From Cryptobacterium sp. CAG:338 (GTDB lineage Bacteria > Actinomycetota > Coriobacteriia > Coriobacteriales > Eggerthellaceae), in the NCBI GenBank assembly GCA_000435475.1, contig FR896070.1, forward strand, positions 11,521-25,423: 13,903 nt of DNA, given 5' to 3'. Each line of letters begins with the position of its first letter. Position 1 is the first letter of the stretch. Below, piece by piece: positions 7,060-13,817 of the stretch. The position numbers and the translations under genes are program-made. Under the pieces are notes generated by a model, which was not told the DNA's origin, made no database searches, and saw only the letters and a program-made list of their open reading frames with translations.

Positions 7060-7527
7060 CTATGCTTCGATTTGTCGAATTAAATTTACCATTTCAATTG
7101 CGCTCGTAGCACAATCGTATCCTTTGTTGCCTGCCTTGGTACCCGCTCTCTCAATTGCTTGTTCAATGGTGTCGGTAGTAACTACCCCAAACAGCACAGG
7201 AACACCCGTCTTTAGCCCGACTTGAGCTACCCCTTTTGCGGCCTCATTGCAAACCAAGTCATAATGACTCGTAGCTCCACGTATTACCGCACCAAGGCAG
7301 ATAACCGCATCATATTTGCCCGATTCTGCCATCTTCTGTGCAATAAGCGGAATTTCAAACGCACCAGGAACCCATGCAACTTCAACATCCTCCTGTGCCA
7401 CCTCATGACGAACCAGCCCATCCATCGCGCCCGATAAAAGCTTAGAGGTAATAAATTCATTGAAACGCGCTGCAACAATTCCTACTTTAATGTCGCGTGA
7501 TACCAATTTTCCTTCGAGAGTTTTCAT
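7060..7527 (-). CDS. ribH: 6,7-dimethyl-8-ribityllumazine synthase
   Basis: A 155-residue enzyme, the normal length. It condenses 5-amino-6-ribitylamino-uracil with 3,4-dihydroxy-2-butanone 4-phosphate to give 6,7-dimethyl-8-ribityllumazine, the penultimate riboflavin step; family members assemble as pentamers or icosahedral 60-mers. Conserved elements are AARFNEFI with Phe22 (ring stacking), WVPGAFEIP (52-60), LGAVIRGATSHYD with catalytic His88, and IEQAIERAGTKAGNKG with Arg127 for the substrate phosphate. AAAGGA (7536-7541) supports the ATG. It is the last gene of the operon, separated from ribBA by 152 bases, a much larger gap than elsewhere in the operon, so an additional internal promoter is possible. 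Confidence 0.97.
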   Translation of the reverse strand: MKTLEGKLVSRDIKVGIVAARFNEFITSKLLSGAMDGLVRHEVAQEDVEVAWVPGAFEIPLIAQKMAESGKYDAVICLGAVIRGATSHYDLVCNEAAKGVAQVGLKTGVPVLFGVVTTDTIEQAIERAGTKAGNKGYDCATSAIEMVNLIRQIEA

Positions 7528-7555
7528 GGATACAATCCTTTCGTTTTGGAAGTAA

Positions 7556-7593
7556 TAATTAAAAGTGAGATTTTTAATTAATCAATCAGTCAA
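7556..7593 (-). promoter_or_regulatory. AT-rich hairpin and possible internal promoter before ribH
   Basis: In the ribBA-ribH gap, TAATTAAAA (7556-7564) and TTTTAATTA (7572-7580) form a perfect 9-bp AT stem with a 7-nt loop. On the minus strand a TTGACT (7588-7593) could act as -35, but no good -10 is at proper distance. The rest of the 152-base gap holds only a short GTGCC/GGCAC hairpin near 7610-7625. It could be an RNA processing or stabilising element rather than a promoter. Confidence 0.25.
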
Positions 7594-7679
7594 AGCGTCG
7601 AGAAATACGGTGCCGCAGGAGGCACTTAGCACACGCACGGCAAAAAGCCCAAAACGTTGCTTTTGCGCCTCGCTTGCGT

Positions 7680-8912
7680 TTACGCTGAAACCTGCTTAGT
7701 ATTTGGCTCTTTTTCCATGGTCAATAAGTGCCCCATTTTTTCTTTTTTGGTCTCAAGGTAAAAACGGTCATAATCCGTCGGAGGCATCTGTATGGGTACC
7801 CGCTCCACAATCTCCATGCCAAAATCCTTTAATTGATACACTTTGTCGGGATTGTTAGTCAGCAACCGCATTGTCTTTACACCCAAATCGCGCAGTATCT
7901 GTGCTCCGATATAGTACTCGCGCATATCTCCCTCAAATCCAAGAGCTAAATTAGCTTCAAGGGTGTCCATCCCTTGATCTTGAAGCTCATAAGCGCGCAG
8001 CTTGTTTACCAAGCCGATCCCTCGACCTTCTTGACGCATGTAGAGCACAATGCCGCGCCCTTCCTTTTCAACCTGGCACATTGCAGTTGCCAGCTGATCT
8101 CCGCAATCGCAACGAAGCGATCCAAAGGCATCGCCGGTTAAACATTCAGAATGAACTCGGCACAAGATGTTTTCACCATCACCGATATCGCCCTTTACTA
8201 GGGCTACATGATGCTCTCCGTTGAGCTTGTTTATATACGCGTGCGCACGAAAGTTGCCATATTTGGTAGGCATAAGGGGCGACGCTACCCTCTCAACCAA
8301 CTTGTCGTGCTTTTTGCGATATTCCTGCAAAGCTTTAATAGAAATGAAAGAAATATTCCACTTTTGTGCCAACTCAATAAGCTCTGGAGTGCGCATCATG
8401 GTGCCATCTTCACGCATGATCTCGCAGCACAAGCCGCACTCTTTTAAGCCTGCTAAACGCATCAGATCTACGGTTGCTTCCGTATGGCCATTTCGTTCAA
8501 GAACTCCATTCTTTTTGGCCATCAAAGGAAACATATGTCCAGGACGGCGAAAGTCTTCTGGTTTCGCCTCGTCGGAAACGCACATTCGCGCCGTAAAGCC
8601 ACGCTCTTCAGCTGAAATGCCTGTGGTGGTATTTACATGGTCAATAGATACGGTAAAAGCAGTTTCGTGATTGTCGGTATTGGTGGTCACCATCTGGGGG
8701 AACATGAGCTTACGGCACAATTCGATGCTCATTGGCATGCAAATAAGTCCCTTTCCATGTACCGCCATGAAGTTGACATTTTCTGTAGTGGCAAATTCCG
8801 CCGCACAGATAAAATCTCCTTCGTTTTCGCGATCGGGATCATCCGTACAAAGGATGATTTTGCCCTGTCGCAAGTCTTCCAATGCTTGTTCTATCGTAGA
8901 AAATTCAAACAT
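7680..8912 (-). CDS. ribBA: Bifunctional DHBP synthase / GTP cyclohydrolase II
   Basis: A 410-residue fusion supplying both substrates of riboflavin synthesis. Residues 1-200 are 3,4-dihydroxy-2-butanone-4-phosphate synthase (ribulose-5-phosphate to DHBP plus formate): DDPDRENEGDFICAAEF (24-40) with acidic metal ligands, HVNTTTGISAEERGFT (92-107), RPGHMFPL (123-130) and RNGHTEATVDL with His143. Residues 205-395 are GTP cyclohydrolase II: HSECLTGDAFGSLRCDCGD with zinc ligands Cys257, Cys268 and Cys270, YMRQEGRGIGL (291-301), and RLLTNNPDK (349-357). All key residues of both halves are visible, so both activities are expected. AAGGAG, overlapping the ribE stop, precedes the ATG by seven bases, so translation is probably coupled to ribE. 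Confidence 0.97.
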   Translation of the reverse strand: MFEFSTIEQALEDLRQGKIILCTDDPDRENEGDFICAAEFATTENVNFMAVHGKGLICMPMSIELCRKLMFPQMVTTNTDNHETAFTVSIDHVNTTTGISAEERGFTARMCVSDEAKPEDFRRPGHMFPLMAKKNGVLERNGHTEATVDLMRLAGLKECGLCCEIMREDGTMMRTPELIELAQKWNISFISIKALQEYRKKHDKLVERVASPLMPTKYGNFRAHAYINKLNGEHHVALVKGDIGDGENILCRVHSECLTGDAFGSLRCDCGDQLATAMCQVEKEGRGIVLYMRQEGRGIGLVNKLRAYELQDQGMDTLEANLALGFEGDMREYYIGAQILRDLGVKTMRLLTNNPDKVYQLKDFGMEIVERVPIQMPPTDYDRFYLETKKEKMGHLLTMEKEPNTKQVSA

Positions 8913-8923
8913 GCTTTATCTCC

Positions 8924-9598
8924 TTAGAATCCATTACGGAATAAAAAATCTTTTGTTATGCCAGATGAAGCTTTTGAAGGATTGCTTGATTGTTTCAGAG
9001 CAAGAAAATCAGAATCACCAAGCAAACGTTCAACATACTTTCCGATGCAATCATTTTCTAAATTCACTACATCTCCTACGCGCTTGGTAGAAAGATTGGT
9101 CTGAGCACGCGTGTGAGGAATAATAGAAACGCTAAAGCTTGCTGCAGCAACCGAAGCTACGGTAAGACTTATGCCATCAATTGCAATTGAGCCTTTCTCA
9201 ACGATCAATCGCGTAATTTCTGGAGCAGCATCAATGGTGTACCAGACTGCATTATCGTCTTCTTTAATAGAGTGAATAGTGCCAGTACCATCGATGTGAC
9301 CCGAGACGATATGCCCGCCAAAGCGACCGTTTGCTGCCATTGCTCGCTCAAGATTCACAGAGCTACCTGAACGTAATGATCCAAGCGAGGATCGCTGCAG
9401 TGTTTCGGGCATCACATCAGCGCAAAAGCTTTGCTTGGTAAATTCAGTGACCGTAAGACAAACACCATTGGTGGCAATGCTGTCACCGAGATGCACATCA
9501 TCAAGCACCGTATTTGCTGCTACCGTAAGTACACAGGAATGAGCCCCTCTACGAACTGATATAACTTTTCCTACTTCTTCAATAATGCCGGTAAACAT
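8924..9598 (-). CDS. ribE: Riboflavin synthase alpha subunit
   Basis: A 224-residue enzyme that dismutates two 6,7-dimethyl-8-ribityllumazine molecules into riboflavin and the pyrimidine precursor. It shows the duplicated lumazine-binding barrel: MFTGIIEEVG at the N-terminus, GDSIATNGVCLTV (38-50) in barrel one, FGGHIVSGHIDGTG (93-106) at the junction, and GSIAIDGISLTV (136-147) in barrel two. The last 25 or so residues, rich in Ser and Lys after the trimerisation helix, are a short tail. The ribD stop TAA abuts this ATG directly (TAAATG), and GAGGTGA lies inside the end of ribD, so the two are translationally coupled. The same gene is called ribC in some organisms. Confidence 0.97.
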   Translation of the reverse strand: MFTGIIEEVGKVISVRRGAHSCVLTVAANTVLDDVHLGDSIATNGVCLTVTEFTKQSFCADVMPETLQRSSLGSLRSGSSVNLERAMAANGRFGGHIVSGHIDGTGTIHSIKEDDNAVWYTIDAAPEITRLIVEKGSIAIDGISLTVASVAAASFSVSIIPHTRAQTNLSTKRVGDVVNLENDCIGKYVERLLGDSDFLALKQSSNPSKASSGITKDFLFRNGF

Positions 9599-10822
9599 TT
9601 AGTTCACCTCGCATTCAATAAAGAGGTCCTCACCTAATTGAGAAGCCACCACATTCGAAAACCGCAGGGCATCTTCAGGTAGAGCAATTCCTTCGCCGCC
9701 AATTGGTCCAGGCGCCTGTGCGCCTCCAAAAATCTTTGGTGCAATATAGGCGTGAATTTCATTGACAAGGCGCGCCTCAATAAGCGAAGCATGCAGTGTA
9801 GCGCCTCCTTCAACATAAACGCTATCGATGCCTTTTGCTCCCAACAGCTGCAAAAGCTCCTCTAAATCAACGCGCCCCTCTTTTTCTGCAATGCGAAGAA
9901 TCGTACAGCCGCACATGCGATATTGATCGATAAGTTGATCGTCGTCACAAGCTGTCGCAATAATGGTCGGTACGTTTTGTGCGGTTTGTACAACCGTAGC
10001 GTCAAGAGGAGTTCGCAACCGAGAATCAACGATAACGCGCACGGGATTTCGCGATGAATTTACCTGCCCTATACGACAGGTGAGTGATGGATTATCGGCT
10101 AAAACTGTGCCAACACCAACCATAATTGAAGAGAATCGATGACGATGCAAATGTACCTGTTCACGCGCTTCAGGTCCTGTAATCCACTTCGAAGCCCCTG
10201 TTTTAGTGGCTATTTTGCCATCAAGCGTCATAGCATACTTAGCAATCACATAGGGGCGGTTTGTTTGTATGTAATGCAGGAATACCTTATTGATGGACTG
10301 ACATTCTTGAAGTAGCACCTTTTCTGTAACTTCAATACCTGCTTCGCGAAGTTGAGCTGCTCCTTTCCCTGCCACAAGAGGATTTGGGTCAGGAGCACCT
10401 ACCACCACCCGTTTGATTTTGTTCTCAATAATTGCCTGTGTACAAGGGGGTGTTTTACCCCAATGACAACAAGGCTCGAGCGTGACATACAACGTAGCAC
10501 CCTGTGGGTTTTCATTGCAGCGAGCAAACGCTTCGCGTTCAGCGTGAAGGGCACCAAACTTGGTATGCCAGCCTTCCCCGATAATGCGACCATCTTTTAC
10601 AATAACCGCACCTACCATGGGATTGGGGTTTACCCAGCCACAACCACGCCACGCCAACTGAAGTGCGCGCGCCATGTAGCGCTCGTCAGGCGAAGAACTT
10701 TCCAGATACTCTCGGTAGCGTTCATTTACCCGCACAGGCAATTTATCGATCAGGAAACTACTTTTACCAGAGCAGCGAACAGCTCCAGATTCAGCTTTCG
10801 CTTCATAATCAGTTTCAGACAA
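9599..10822 (-). CDS. ribD: Bifunctional riboflavin deaminase-reductase
   Basis: A 407-residue enzyme for the second and third steps after GTP cyclohydrolase II. The N-terminal cytidine-deaminase-like domain (about 45-185) has HAERE with zinc ligand His93 and proton shuttle Glu95, and PCCHWGKTPPC with ligands Cys118 and Cys127. The C-terminal NADPH-dependent reductase domain (about 188-407) has YAMTLDGKIAT, ASKWITGPEAR, VGVGTVLADNPSLTCR and YVEGGATLHASL. The start is assigned to TTG at 10822 because AAAGGAGG, the best SD in the window, lies just upstream. A TTG at 10939 in the same frame, behind AAAGGG, is the alternative. Even with the shorter start, about 45 residues precede the family's usual N-terminus (DERYMARAL). 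It is the first gene of the operon and is controlled by the FMN riboswitch. Confidence 0.95.
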   Translation of the reverse strand: MSETDYEAKAESGAVRCSGKSSFLIDKLPVRVNERYREYLESSSPDERYMARALQLAWRGCGWVNPNPMVGAVIVKDGRIIGEGWHTKFGALHAEREAFARCNENPQGATLYVTLEPCCHWGKTPPCTQAIIENKIKRVVVGAPDPNPLVAGKGAAQLREAGIEVTEKVLLQECQSINKVFLHYIQTNRPYVIAKYAMTLDGKIATKTGASKWITGPEAREQVHLHRHRFSSIMVGVGTVLADNPSLTCRIGQVNSSRNPVRVIVDSRLRTPLDATVVQTAQNVPTIIATACDDDQLIDQYRMCGCTILRIAEKEGRVDLEELLQLLGAKGIDSVYVEGGATLHASLIEARLVNEIHAYIAPKIFGGAQAPGPIGGEGIALPEDALRFSNVVASQLGEDLFIECEVN

Positions 10823-10829
10823 GATGCAA

Positions 10830-10839
10830 CACCTCCTTT
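10830..10839 (-). promoter_or_regulatory. Strong ribosome binding site that decides the ribD start
   Basis: Minus-strand AAAGGAGGTG (10839-10830), near-perfect to the 16S anti-SD. The TTG at 10822 is the only in-frame start codon at workable distance; GGAGG ends nine bases before it. Confidence 0.75.
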
Positions 10840-11000
10840 CTTTTCCAATACCGCGAATACAATTTCGGGTAATGATGTCGGGAAGGTGCTGTCTTGAATT
10901 GGTTTCGCTGCGGACTACCCTACTTTGCAGCTCGCTCAACCTGCCCTTTGACTCGCTTTATGCGAGAGGCATCTGCAAGCAAGAATCACAACGAACCCTG

Positions 11001-11041
11001 CAAAACAAAAAGCCCTGAAACGCCAATGCATTTCAGGGCTT
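11001..11041 (-). terminator. Riboswitch-controlled intrinsic terminator in the rib leader
   Basis: Minus-strand AAGCCCTGAAA (11041-11031) and TTTCAGGGCTT (11020-11010) form a perfect 11-bp stem with a 10-nt loop, followed by TTTTGTTTTG. It lies about 90 bases after the FMN aptamer and 180 before the ribD start, which is the position for a transcription-attenuation expression platform: FMN-bound aptamer favours termination. Confidence 0.85.
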
Positions 11042-11130
11042 ACCTTTTCGAGTGTTCGCACCCCTGCAAAACAATCAAGCACAACTCCTTGTTGGAGAAC
11101 GCGCCTATTGAACCACAAGCATGCTTCATC

Positions 11131-11304
11131 ATCTTCTTCCATCCGGACTTTAACCGTTGGCTTCGGAGTTCAACCGAATCAGCCCAATATTCATTCACTT
11201 ACCAATGCCACTAATGAGCACCATCGCAAAAGAAATCCTATTGGGGTCGCGGGCTTTGCGTTACGCATTACCGCCAGTGAGGAATTTCACCTCGCCCTGA
11301 AGAT
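11131..11304 (-). ncRNA. FMN riboswitch (RFN element)
   Basis: The minus strand carries the conserved RFN blocks in order. These are ATCTTC (11304-11299, P1 5' strand), AGGGCGAGGTGAAATTCC near 11298-11281, CTGGCGGTAAT and AAAGCCCGCGACCCC near 11278-11245, GGCTGATTCGGT, then AACTCCGAAGCC, and finally AGTCCGGATGGAAG followed by GAAGAT (11136-11131), which closes P1. The aptamer spans about 174 nt, longer than the minimum because one arm is extended. It senses flavin mononucleotide and represses the downstream rib operon, acting through the terminator at 11001-11041. Confidence 0.96.
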
Positions 11305-11326
11305 TGTATTCATTTGTTCTGCCGAT

Positions 11327-11354
11327 ACTATAGCGCACTAAAGGAATTCGTCAA
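11327..11354 (-). promoter_or_regulatory. Promoter of the riboflavin operon
   Basis: Minus-strand TTGACG (11354-11349), a 16-bp spacer and TATAGT (11332-11327), each five of six consensus bases. Transcription would start near 11320, just upstream of the riboswitch, giving a leader of about 500 nt before ribD. Confidence 0.7.
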
Positions 11355-11523
11355 GCAGGTGGGGACGAAAGCGAAAAAATGAGCATCCCGTTGAATTCTT
11401 TCAGTCATGCATCATAGATCCAGGTATCCAGATATCCAGAGATTCACGACAATGTATCCATGGCAATATATCCTTGGCAACGCATTCATGCGTACGCTCA
11501 TTAAGCCGCTCTGTCGTTGCAGG
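11355..11523. other. Gap between tetR and the rib promoter, with short degenerate repeats
   Basis: No gene was recognised. It holds TATCC-containing repeats: TATCCA at 11425 and 11433, TATCCATGGCAA (11455-11466) and TATCCTTGGCAA (11469-11480), the last two 14 bp apart and identical at 11 of 12 bases. An ACGCAT-TC-ATGCGT palindrome lies at 11480-11493. A run of six T on the minus strand near 11375-11380 could end the tetR transcript, but no good stem precedes it. Confidence 0.4.
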
Positions 11524-12126
11524 TCAGCAAATCCTCTTAGCCATGCACTTTATTGAGCTCTTCAATCCTTCTTCGGTAAGTATTGCTTTTAAATAAAACT
11601 CACATTGTCTAAGCCCATTTGCCTGAGAGGATTTTCCCTTCAGCTCACTAAAGGGTAGCCAAAAAACGCAGGTCATGAACACCGCATCAATAACACTATC
11701 GAATTCCTCGGGCTTTTTCGACTGATCAACCAATCCCAGCTCGCCCAAATTCATGAATGACTGCATCATTACTGCCCGAAAGAATAAGAAAACTTTTCTT
11801 TGTTGTTGCGCCACTCGAGGAACCATCTGAGCAATTTGGGCGTAATGACGAAAATAATAGGCATTATCTTGCACTACCGATTGCATATGCTCTATCAAAC
11901 TTAGGAGTCCACCCAAAGACGAAGCGGGTTGCAAAGGAGGCATAGTGGTTGATTCGAGTACCAATGCTTCAACGATTGCTTCTTTACGAGCAAAATGATA
12001 GGTCAGATTCCCCTTACTAATACCAACCGAACTTGCGATATCCGCGATTGAAACCTCATTAATTCCACGCTCATTAAAAAGCTGTTTTGCGGTATTTAAT
12101 ATTTTTTGACGAGTATCTACGCTCAC
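11524..12126 (-). CDS. TetR/AcrR-family transcriptional regulator
   Basis: A 200-residue repressor. The N-terminal domain is canonical TetR: TRQKILNTAKQLFNERGINEVSIADIA forms helices 1-2, and SSVGISKGNLTYHFARKEAIVEAL (32-55) is the turn, recognition helix and the conserved Y-x-H-F segment. The C-terminal two thirds are the usual variable ligand-binding and dimerisation helices, so the inducer cannot be read. The GTG start has AGGGAGAG six bases upstream, and that SD is itself the last unit of a degenerate repeat. It is the second gene of an operon behind the MFS transporter. It most likely represses that operon, including itself, through the 38-bp palindrome at 13761. Confidence 0.92.
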   Translation of the reverse strand: MSVDTRQKILNTAKQLFNERGINEVSIADIASSVGISKGNLTYHFARKEAIVEALVLESTTMPPLQPASSLGGLLSLIEHMQSVVQDNAYYFRHYAQIAQMVPRVAQQQRKVFLFFRAVMMQSFMNLGELGLVDQSKKPEEFDSVIDAVFMTCVFWLPFSELKGKSSQANGLRQCEFYLKAILTEEGLKSSIKCMAKRIC

Positions 12127-12221
12127 CTTGATCTCTCCCTATCCTTGGCGCTTTTCTCTAGGCCCAATGCTTCTTTCCCTATACCTAGTGCTTCTTTCCT
12201 TATGCCTGACGTTTCTCGCCA
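12123..12221 (-). other. Open reading-frame tail after the MFS stop, overlapping the tetR start
   Basis: Past the TAG at 12222-12224 the MFS frame continues without a stop for 32 codons to a TGA at 12123-12125. It encodes a polar, charged tail with 7-residue repeats GIRKEAL, GIGKEAL, GLEKSAK. The final TGA overlaps the tetR GTG as GTGA, the classic spacing of translationally coupled genes. It is either a tail cut off by a recent amber mutation or a coincidence of the repeat. Confidence 0.4.
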
Positions 12222-12244
12222 CTATGCCCGATGCTTTTCATCCC
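12163..12244. repeat. Degenerate 21-22-bp tandem repeat at the MFS-tetR junction
   Basis: Four units on the plus strand start at 12163, 12184, 12205 and 12227 and follow the pattern CC-x-x-x-TGCTTCTTTCC-x-TAT-x. Units one and two are closest. A further diverged unit continues to about 12137 and supplies the tetR SD. Read on the minus strand, each unit has a purine-rich, SD-like GGAAAGAAG tract. The array crosses the MFS stop codon. Confidence 0.6.
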
Positions 12245-13739
12245 ATTTTTTATAACAAACCACAAAGAAAATAGTCGCCGCAAACGGAAAGAGCGCCATA
12301 ACCGCAAACATACCGGAGTAGCCCACCATAACAGCCAGGACGCCCGCAATTGCAGAGCCCAGGCAAAGTCCCCCATCAAGCCCAATTAGAAAAGTAGACG
12401 TAGCTACTCCTTTTCGTTGAGGAGGAACCGAAGAAACTGCCATTGTCTGAAACGCTCCCTGAACTGTTCCAAGGCCTAATCCCGCAAAAACACCCGCAAT
12501 ACAAAACATGCCAATATCGTGAGACGCACTTACAATTACTAATGTCACCGCAACGCATAAGGTTCCTAAAACACTGGGAACAAAGAACCCTTTCTGATCG
12601 ATTATTCGACCAATAATAGGACGCGACACTATCGTAACTAGCGAATACACCACAAAGTACAATGAAATATTTGCCACTCCCTGCGCCATCCCGTACACCG
12701 CAATAAAGGCAGTGATTGCAGCAAAGCCGGCATTAACCAACAAGATTCCCAGAGAGGGAAGCCACGCATCACGTTCGATCAGAGAATCTAGCGTAAGCTT
12801 GGGCTTGGTGTTTCGAGATATCGAGCTTGCTGACCTTTCGACGCTTTCATGCTTTGCTTGGTTATTCTTATCTGGCATAGCTTGATCTTCAACAAAAAGA
12901 GACAAGACAAATGCAATACCAAGCGATGCTGAAGCAACGAAAATCATCGCCTGCGCTCCCACCTCTTCAAGAAGAAAGATACTCAGAGCTGGTCCAATTG
13001 CAGCGGATAATGATCCCCCTAATGCGTACCAACCCATCCCTTCAGCAAAACGAACTTTAGGAATAACATCCGCAACAATGGTCGAAGTCGAGGTCGACGA
13101 CAACCCCCAACCAACACCGTGAAAAACACGAAGTGCGAGCACCACGCCCACCAAAGGAAATAGAAGGTACGCCACTATAACAAAAAGCATCAAAATAATT
13201 CCTGCTATAAGCGCTCCCTTTCGTCCAAAACTGTCTAAAATTAGACCAGCAAAGGGGCGCACAGGTAATGCCGCCGCCGTAACTAAAGTTACCGTCAGAC
13301 CTACTGCTAATTCATCTGCGCCAAGTTGCTCCAGATAAACAGGCATTCCCACTGTTGTAAGTTGAAAGCTAAAAAACACTGCAAAATTCGTTAATGCAAT
13401 GCAGATAAAAGCCTTTGTGAACAATTTTGGTTGAGCACCCTTAGGAGATCGCGACGGCTGTTGGTGTTGAGTTTGAGATTGCGCTTGCGTTTGTGTTTGC
13501 GACTGCAATTGCGATTGTGACTGCGACTGCGTTTGCGGCCACGATTGCGTTTTCGACTGCATTTGAATCTGACACTGGTGCTGCGACTTCCCTTTTAAGC
13601 GAGCCTGTGCTACTTGCGACTGAGACTGACTGCGCGCAAAACAGAGCTGCTCATCCGATTGATGATTATTGTCAAGATCCTCGTGAAAGACGGCATTTTT
13701 AGAAGCTTTGGTTATATTCGCATTTGACGTATTCGTCAT
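12222..13739 (-). CDS. MFS transporter with long Gln-rich N-terminal extension
   Basis: A 505-residue inner-membrane major facilitator, probably a 12-helix proton-coupled exporter. Residues 1-104 are hydrophilic and unusual: about residues 37-94 are dominated by Gln-Ser and Gln-Thr dipeptides. The membrane domain begins near residue 109 (FICIALTNFAVFFSFQL). MFS motif A is present in the first cytoplasmic loop as GLILDSFGRKG (Gly165, Asp169, Arg173), with a second copy after helix 8 (SRPIIGRIIDQKG). A polar central loop of roughly 40 residues separates the two halves. AGGGG lies just upstream of the ATG, and promoter and operator are directly behind it. An internal Met60 has no SD, so the extension is likely translated. 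The TetR regulator gene follows, which suggests drug or metabolite efflux; substrate unknown. Confidence 0.9.
   Translation of the reverse strand: MTNTSNANITKASKNAVFHEDLDNNHQSDEQLCFARSQSQSQVAQARLKGKSQHQCQIQMQSKTQSWPQTQSQSQSQLQSQTQTQAQSQTQHQQPSRSPKGAQPKLFTKAFICIALTNFAVFFSFQLTTVGMPVYLEQLGADELAVGLTVTLVTAAALPVRPFAGLILDSFGRKGALIAGIILMLFVIVAYLLFPLVGVVLALRVFHGVGWGLSSTSTSTIVADVIPKVRFAEGMGWYALGGSLSAAIGPALSIFLLEEVGAQAMIFVASASLGIAFVLSLFVEDQAMPDKNNQAKHESVERSASSISRNTKPKLTLDSLIERDAWLPSLGILLVNAGFAAITAFIAVYGMAQGVANISLYFVVYSLVTIVSRPIIGRIIDQKGFFVPSVLGTLCVAVTLVIVSASHDIGMFCIAGVFAGLGLGTVQGAFQTMAVSSVPPQRKGVATSTFLIGLDGGLCLGSAIAGVLAVMVGYSGMFAVMALFPFAATIFFVVCYKKWDEKHRA
13458..13631. repeat. Hexanucleotide-type repeat encoding the Gln-rich segment
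   Basis: On the plus strand TGCGAC, TGCGAT and TGCGTT-type hexamers recur in frame, clearest at about 13475-13560. They encode alternating Gln and Ser/Thr on the minus strand. Unit changes are in multiples of six bases, so copy-number change would alter protein length without a frameshift. Confidence 0.75.
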
Positions 13740-13760
13740 CTTTTACCCCTATTTAAAAGG

Positions 13761-13798
13761 TTTTCTATTATTAGGACGATTGTCCTAATAATAGAAAA
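13761..13798. promoter_or_regulatory. 38-bp palindromic operator of the MFS-tetR operon
   Basis: TTTTCTATTATTAGGAC (13761-13777) and its exact complement GTCCTAATAATAGAAAA (13782-13798) flank a central GATT: 17+4+17, no mismatches. The core GGAC-N4-GTCC looks like a TetR-family site. It covers the -10 and predicted start of the promoter, so binding would block transcription. Confidence 0.85.
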
Positions 13799-13817
13799 TG
13801 AAAGATAAGCCTGTCAA
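13788..13817 (-). promoter_or_regulatory. Promoter of the MFS-tetR operon
   Basis: Minus-strand TTGACA (13817-13812, perfect -35), an 18-bp spacer and TATTAT (13793-13788, five of six). The -10 falls inside the operator arm. The predicted leader before the MFS start is about 40 nt. Confidence 0.7.

Noticed and set aside
8221..8670. 149-codon open frame on the plus strand opposite ribBA
   Set aside because: It is antisense to conserved catalytic regions of ribBA and has no independent coding evidence.
10352..10897. 181-codon open frame on the plus strand opposite ribD
   Set aside because: It lies wholly antisense to well-conserved ribD codons and its leader; its translation shows no family pattern and it has no SD.
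10936..11142. 68-codon minus-strand frame inside the rib leader, a possible leader peptide
   Set aside because: It covers the terminator and the end of the FMN aptamer, whose RNA structure explains the sequence; no convincing SD or coding pattern.
12163..12244. CRISPR array
   Set aside because: The 21-22-bp units are contiguous and diverged with no spacers, and no cas gene is near.
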